Shown here piece after piece: positions 14,459-17,205 of a stretch of DNA of 17,205 bases. The stretch covers positions 1 through 17,205 of the forward strand of contig CAYOFK010000050.1 of assembly GCA_964403185.1 (NCBI GenBank). Direction: 5' to 3'. The notes under the pieces are model-generated. The model saw only the letters and a program-made list of their open reading frames with translations, searched no databases and had not been told where the DNA came from. The stretch comes from CAYOFK01 sp964403185 (GTDB taxonomy: Bacteria; Bacteroidota; Bacteroidia; Bacteroidales; VadinHA17). The stretch's first letter is position 1. Each line of letters starts with the position of its first letter. The position numbers were made by a program, and so were the translations under genes.

Positions 14459-16087
14459 CTATTTTTCCAACTCTACAATATATGTTTTCCGCAAAGTTTT
14501 GGGCCGGGTCTTCGGGTTCAGGAAATTCGCTGAGAGCAGGGTGACATGAAAATGATCAAATGAAGCAACCACATGAACCTCATTAAAAGCGGCCTCCAGT
14601 TGCTCCAAATTCCTGTCATCCGAAAAAAGCCAGATCCTGTCCTGAGACTCCAGGCAGGACCTGATCTCCTGAACCGAATGCACTACAGGAACAATTTTTT
14701 TCATGCGAAAATCCAGGGTGAAGTCAATCCCGGCGAAACTGTAAAGCCGGTCCGGAGGTATGCCATTTTCCAGCACATAATCACCGGCCCTGCTGCCACT
14801 CTGGTATTGCAGAAGCTTTGGATAAAAATGCGTGTTTAATAAAAAATTAATGCCAATGATGGTTAAGAAGGTTGGTAATAAAACGGGGTAGGGGATGTTC
14901 TTTTTACAGATGTACGCCAGTACGGAAAGTAAAAACAGGCCGGAACCAGTAAGGATGATCAGAATATTCTTAACAGGGAAGGCCACAAGGCAAATATAGC
15001 TGATGCCCCCCCAAAGCAGCAGGTTCATGAAAATATGAAAGAAGAATAAGGATTTTCGTGCCGGTCCGTTAACACGGGTACTCATAAATCCCTGGGCGGC
15101 CAGAATCGCTGTAAACGGGAATGCCACAAAAATATAGTGAGGCAGTTTGAACTGCGACAGGGATAAAGCGGCAACCGGTAACACAAATCCCATTAAACTA
15201 AATATCTCGACTGTATTTCCTGGTTTAAACAATTTGATCGCTTGTTTTATAAGAGCATATAATGCAATCACCATCCAGGGCATAAAGGCCCACAAAAATA
15301 CATGGGTAAAATATAAATATCCTGTATTATCTTTCCAACTGCTTTCGCCTGTGATCCTTCCAAAGCTCTGGGTCCAGAAAAAAAATCCCGGTCCTTCCCG
15401 GCCAAATTGTTTATACAAACCCCATAACATGGGGCTCAGGATCAGGATTATTATCAGAATTCCTGCCATCCACTCCCACCTGAACACGTTATGCCACTGC
15501 CTTTTATATACAACTTCACCTCCAACAGCCAGTATCGGGACCACCAAACCAACAGGACCCTTTGCCAGCATAGCCAGGGCAATGCCCGTGAATGCCAGCA
15601 TGAAATTTACCAACCGCCTGAATTTAAGGTATTCGAGAAGCTGCCAGACACCGAAAATGACAGCTCCTGCGAGCATGGTGTCGGTACGCACATCATGATT
15701 AAACAGAAACCAACCCTGACATGTGGCCAGAAATAAAGCCGCCAGTAATCCCGTTTCCCGGTTGTAATACAATTTTCCCAGTCTGTATGTAGAATATACC
15801 CCAAGCAGGGTGAAAAGTAAGGATGGCAGTCGGAATGCAAACGGGGACAATCCGAAAATGCTATACGACAGTGCTGATAACCAGAATAATAACGGAGGTT
15901 TGTCAAGATAATCTGCATGGTGGTGCTGCACCTGGAGATAGTTGCCTGTTTCCCGCATCTCCATGGCTATAGTGGCATACTGCGCTGAATCCACCGCCAT
16001 AACATCAATGAAGACAGCACCCGAAATGTATACCATTCCAATTAAGATCAGGAGAATGGTGAGGGATTTTTTATCGAACACAAACAT
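14459..16087 (-). CDS. ArnT/PMT-like membrane glycosyltransferase (GT83 type)
   Basis: This is an integral membrane glycosyltransferase (542 residues) of the group that moves a sugar from a polyprenyl-phosphate carrier to lipid A, protein or another surface acceptor. The first periplasmic loop shows VDSAQYATIAMEM with the acidic residue expected in the active site, then DYLDKPPLLFWLSALSYSIFG, the typical GT83/PMT-2 motif, followed by FRLPSLLFTLLG. FNHDVRTDTMLAGAVIFG and MLAKGPVG are also characteristic. About eleven or more hydrophobic segments precede a soluble C-terminal portion of about 110 residues. The start lies 3 bases after the stop of the upstream GT2 gene. That neighbour plausibly makes its lipid-linked sugar donor. 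Acceptor and sugar cannot be told. Confidence 0.88.
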   Translation of the reverse strand: MFVFDKKSLTILLILIGMVYISGAVFIDVMAVDSAQYATIAMEMRETGNYLQVQHHHADYLDKPPLLFWLSALSYSIFGLSPFAFRLPSLLFTLLGVYSTYRLGKLYYNRETGLLAALFLATCQGWFLFNHDVRTDTMLAGAVIFGVWQLLEYLKFRRLVNFMLAFTGIALAMLAKGPVGLVVPILAVGGEVVYKRQWHNVFRWEWMAGILIIILILSPMLWGLYKQFGREGPGFFFWTQSFGRITGESSWKDNTGYLYFTHVFLWAFMPWMVIALYALIKQAIKLFKPGNTVEIFSLMGFVLPVAALSLSQFKLPHYIFVAFPFTAILAAQGFMSTRVNGPARKSLFFFHIFMNLLLWGGISYICLVAFPVKNILIILTGSGLFLLSVLAYICKKNIPYPVLLPTFLTIIGINFLLNTHFYPKLLQYQSGSRAGDYVLENGIPPDRLYSFAGIDFTLDFRMKKIVPVVHSVQEIRSCLESQDRIWLFSDDRNLEQLEAAFNEVHVVASFDHFHVTLLSANFLNPKTRPKTLRKTYIVELEK

Positions 16088-16090
16088 GGT

Positions 16091-16810
16091 TCATTTTCTT
16101 GAAAAGAGTCCGTATTTCAGGATGCAGTATATGGCCCTGAAGCCATCTTTCCAATTGATCTTTTTGCCTTCCGCATAAGTCCTTCCATAGTATGAAATAC
16201 CCACTTCGTAGATCCTCACACCGGGTATCTTGCTAATCCTTGCTGTTACCTCAGGTTCAAAACCAAACCGCTGTTCCTTTAGTTTAATACTTTTAAGCAT
16301 GTCTGCACGGAATAGTTTGTAACAGGTCTCCATGTCGGTGAGGTTCAGGTTGGTAAAAATATTTGATACAAAGGTTAAAAACTGATTGCCTATGGAGTGC
16401 CAGAAAAACAATACCCTGTGAGGATCCGACCCCATAAATCTGGATCCATATACCACATCGGCAAATCCATTCAGCATGGGCTTTAAAAGCCGGTTATATT
16501 CCTCCGGATCATACTCCAGGTCGGCATCCTGTATAATGATATAATCGCCTGTTGCCTCCCTGATCCCGCGGTGCAGAGCTGCACCCTTTCCCATGTTTCT
16601 TTCCTGTACAAAGTACCTGATCCCGGCTTCAGGGTGTTTTTTCATATATTCCGCTACGGCCTTTTCCGTGGCGTCTTTTGAACAATCATTCACTACTATC
16701 AGTTCCTTCTCCATCTTATCTGCAAGTGTAACTGCAGACACTTTATCAAGGACCTGTGCAATGGTTTTTTGTTCATTATATGCAGGAATGATGATGGATA
16801 GTCTTTTCAT
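16091..16810 (-). CDS. GT2 glycosyltransferase, polyprenyl-phosphate sugar synthase-like
   Basis: This cytoplasmic-face GT-A fold enzyme (239 residues) resembles dolichol-phosphate mannose synthase: it likely moves a sugar from a nucleotide donor to a polyprenyl phosphate. Visible motifs are LSIIIPAYNEQKTI at the N-terminus, VVNDCSKDAT, NMGKGAALHRGI, and QDADLEYDPEEY, whose Asp-Ala-Asp (DXD) binds the metal and nucleotide. These are followed by DMETCYKLFR and FGFEPEVTARI, diagnostic of this subgroup. No C-terminal membrane anchor is present. The ArnT-like gene follows after 3 bases, so the pair probably forms a donor-synthase plus transferase unit. Confidence 0.9.
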   Translation of the reverse strand: MKRLSIIIPAYNEQKTIAQVLDKVSAVTLADKMEKELIVVNDCSKDATEKAVAEYMKKHPEAGIRYFVQERNMGKGAALHRGIREATGDYIIIQDADLEYDPEEYNRLLKPMLNGFADVVYGSRFMGSDPHRVLFFWHSIGNQFLTFVSNIFTNLNLTDMETCYKLFRADMLKSIKLKEQRFGFEPEVTARISKIPGVRIYEVGISYYGRTYAEGKKINWKDGFRAIYCILKYGLFSRK

Positions 16811-16873
16811 GGAATGGGAAGCGGGTAAGTTGTAATGAGAATTTATTTGTATTTACAGATGATATTGATGCGC

Positions 16874-16881
16874 CAAAGATA
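16874..16881 (-). promoter_or_regulatory. -7 element for the glycosyltransferase operon
   Basis: TATCTTTG on the - strand matches TAnnTTTG and lies 63 bases before the GT2 ATG at 16810. A TTTG on the same strand at 16899-16896 is only 14 bases upstream, shorter than the usual 19-21, so the -33 box is doubtful. The rest of the 216-base divergent gap shows nothing I recognise. Confidence 0.4.
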
Positions 16882-17026
16882 ATAAAAACCAGCTCCAAAG
16901 CCCGGGTATCTGAGTAGGTTTAATATCTGTTGCCAGAATATATACTGGGAATTAATTACTATTTTTAAACCATATCTGTTATCCGGTTAACAAACAAGTT
17001 CTAATGCTGGCAAAAGCCAGGTTCAA

Positions 17027-17205
17027 ATGCGAAGCCTTTCATCCATAGTACTACTGCTTATTATTGGAGGCACACCGGTTTGCGGACAATTGAGTGAAGG
17101 AGGATACCCCCCCGGTTTTGAACACTCCTCTAAATCACAGGTCATACCCACTGAGGTAATGCCCGTGTTTGATATTCAACCACTGCTTAAAGAAGACGCT
17201 TATGT
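17027..17205 (+). CDS. Secreted protein, N-terminal fragment (protease-like, possible type IX cargo)
   Basis: An open frame from the ATG at 17027 runs off the end of the window (59 complete codons). Residues 1-21 (MRSLSSIVLLLIIGGTPVCGQ) form a signal peptide; cleavage near Gly20 or Gln21 is likely. The Cys19 context (TPVC) is a poor lipobox. The mature start LSEGGYPPGFEH, then VIPTEVMPVFDIQPLLKEDAY, resembles the N-terminal prefix shared by many secreted Bacteroidota proteins, including lysyl-endopeptidase-like proteases with type IX sorting domains. The catalytic part lies outside the window, so the enzyme class is inferred only. It is divergent from the glycosyltransferase operon. Confidence 0.6.
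   Translation, partial: MRSLSSIVLLLIIGGTPVCGQLSEGGYPPGFEHSSKSQVIPTEVMPVFDIQPLLKEDAY

Overview
The window reads as a chromosomal segment of a Bacteroidota bacterium, most likely an anaerobic Bacteroidales-type lineage; this is inferred from gene families, not from a marker gene. The signs are a DUF3078 outer-membrane beta-barrel protein, a truncated secreted protein resembling the N-terminus of type IX-secreted proteases, a yicC-gmk-nadD cluster, several -7 elements of the Bacteroidota form TAnnTTTG, and few Shine-Dalgarno sequences. No rRNA, tRNA or CRISPR array was seen.

Layout: (1) 1-331 has no recognisable gene. It holds strong short hairpins resembling IS200/IS605 ends or REP palindromes. 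(2) 332-7285, all on +, is a catabolic block: a fused ADP-forming acyl-CoA synthetase, a long-chain-type flavodoxin, a PLP aminotransferase, and a four-subunit 2-oxoacid:ferredoxin oxidoreductase in the order delta, alpha (VorB type), beta, gamma. (3) 7355-9427, on -, is a housekeeping cluster transcribed yicC, gmk, nadD. (4) 9533-12341, on -, holds a MATE-family exporter and a tryptophanase. (5) 12635-14404, on +, is a DUF3078 protein with an unusual Asp-Ser-Leu-rich N-terminal extension. (6) 14459-16810, on -, is a two-gene glycosyltransferase operon: a GT2 polyprenyl-phosphate sugar synthase-like enzyme, then an ArnT/PMT-like membrane glycosyltransferase. (7) 17027 to the end is the start of a secreted protein.

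How the genes may work together: the + strand block fits amino-acid fermentation as known from peptide-fermenting archaea. The aminotransferase makes a 2-oxoacid, the oxidoreductase converts it to acyl-CoA and reduced ferredoxin or flavodoxin, and the ADP-forming synthetase recovers ATP while releasing the organic acid. Tryptophanase (tryptophan to indole, pyruvate and ammonium) fits the same lifestyle. A CRP/FNR-like dyad about 43 bases upstream of the predicted start of the oxidoreductase transcript suggests redox or catabolite control. The GT2/ArnT-like pair probably modifies a surface glycan or lipid.

Most genes belong to known families. I did not find a clearly new defence or mobile system. 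The least explained parts are the structured DNA at 1-331, the triple palindromic repeat at 7293-7340, the perfect dyad in the tryptophanase leader, the atypical FMN loop of the flavodoxin, and the duplicated N-terminal module of the DUF3078 protein.
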